Of a stretch of DNA of 30,908 nt, positions 30,502 through 30,908 are shown one piece after another. The stretch covers positions 1-30,908 of the forward strand of contig DIYE01000265.1 in the NCBI GenBank assembly GCA_002428885.1. Direction: 5' to 3'. Numbering within the stretch: position 1 is the stretch's first letter; each line of letters opens with the position of its first letter. Origin of the DNA: Alphaproteobacteria bacterium UBA6062. GTDB lineage: Bacteria > Pseudomonadota > Alphaproteobacteria > Sneathiellales > Sneathiellaceae. The notes beneath the pieces are model-generated. The model was not told where the DNA came from. It saw only the letters and a program-made list of their open reading frames with translations, and did not search any database. Made by a program: the position numbers and the translations under genes.

Positions 30502-30908
30502 TTATTTTGCAGTTGCGAGAGGATGATGCTCCTTGACCAGAGCCGTCAAACGCTCTTCCAACACGTGGGTATAGATCTGTGTTGTTGAAATATCTGCATG
30601 CCCGAGCATCTTCTGAAGCGATCGCAAATCAGCGCCGTTCGCCAGAAGGTGGCTGGCAAAGGCATGCCTGAGCACATGGGGTGAAACCCGCGAGGGCATC
30701 AATCCGCTATCCGCCGCAAGCTCCTTAAGGAGCTGACCAAACCGTTGCCGGGTCAGGTATCCTTCCCGCGCTCGCGAAGGGAACAGGTAAGGCGAATGCC
30801 CGGTGCCTTCACAAAAGACGCCCCGCACCTCCAGATAAGCGGCGAGAGCCTGTTTGGCGCTCCGGTTCACGGGTACCAGTCGCTCTTTATTGCCCTTCCC
30901 CCGAACAA
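30502..30908 (-). CDS. xerD: Tyrosine recombinase XerD (C-terminal part, cut by the window)
   Basis: The gene enters from the right edge on the - strand; about 134 C-terminal residues are visible and the start is outside. It begins VRGKGNKERLVPVN, the mark of XerC/XerD, then has the catalytic Arg and His in SPHVLRHAFASHLL, the second His in MLGHADIST and the nucleophile Tyr in TTQIYTHV. These resemble XerD more than XerC. XerCD resolves chromosome dimers at the dif site at cell division. The upstream neighbour is accA and the malyl-CoA lyase on the same strand. Whether this is XerD or a paralogue needs the missing N-terminus. Confidence 0.9.
   Translation of the reverse strand, partial: VRGKGNKERLVPVNRSAKQALAAYLEVRGVFCEGTGHSPYLFPSRAREGYLTRQRFGQLLKELAADSGLMPSRVSPHVLRHAFASHLLANGADLRSLQKMLGHADISTTQIYTHVLEERLTALVKEHHPLATAK

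Noticed and set aside
1..30908. tRNA, rRNA, CRISPR, transposase, prophage or toxin-antitoxin genes
   Set aside because: I looked through the gaps and both strands and found none that I can support. The recombinase at the right end is a XerD-type housekeeping protein, not an integrase of an island.

Overview
The window is about 31 kb of bacterial chromosome with moderate GC and 32 protein-coding genes, two of them cut by the window ends. Gene content and order point to an alphaproteobacterium: ribF-ileS-lspA-DUF3035 lipoprotein-M16-M16 in a row, accA next to a XerD-type recombinase, a HAD protein of the 'DLWGV' type, a CheY/CheZ pair, a TipF-like EAL protein and a malyl-CoA lyase resembling Rhodobacter Mcl. 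The genus cannot be fixed from the sequence. I see no tRNA, rRNA, CRISPR array, insertion sequence, prophage or obvious transferred island. No gap between genes exceeds 300 bases; the largest (23708-23983 and 21982-22252) carry regulatory-looking sequence described below.

Layout. 1-3378 (+): the end of purD, two tandem aminoglycoside-phosphotransferase-like kinases of the ACAD10/LvaA type, and a YiiM-like MOSC protein. 3471-5564 (+): an AraC-type regulator, a secreted YHS protein and a VOC protein, closed by a clear terminator. 5621-7699 (-): a small membrane protein, an ACAD10/11-like acyl-CoA dehydrogenase and tadA. 7818-9997 (+): a class I amidotransferase-like hydrolase, an RluB-type pseudouridine synthase and rsmD. 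9994-23707 (-): a long co-directional run, read in transcription order as maoC, ribF, ileS, lspA, DUF3035 lipoprotein, two M16 proteins, pgi, mutL, a BaiN/HI0933 flavoprotein and a PhyH-type dioxygenase. The last four genes overlap head to tail. 23984-25026 (+): cheY-cheZ. 25083-27291 (-): a HAD protein and a TipF-like EAL protein. 27459-28298 (+): an SDR. 28353-30908 (-): accA, a malyl-CoA lyase and the end of xerD.

How the parts fit. Most genes are core metabolism and maintenance: purines, tRNA and rRNA modification, Ile-tRNA charging, lipoprotein maturation, mismatch repair, flavin synthesis and fatty-acid synthesis. Two themes stand out. The first is acyl-CoA chemistry: two kinases, an acyl-CoA dehydrogenase, a MaoC hydratase, an SDR and a malyl-CoA lyase. 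The second is motility control: CheY, CheZ and a TipF-like protein. I found no wholly new multi-gene system.

The most interesting signals are regulatory. A perfect 14-bp inverted repeat has one arm covering the pgi start codon. A 28-codon isoleucine-rich ORF plus a hairpin lies just upstream of ileS. A hairpin abuts the rsmD start, and repeated TTATGCT half-sites lie upstream of cheY. CheZ also has two tandem candidate CheY-binding motifs. All calls come from reading the sequence; no database search was run.
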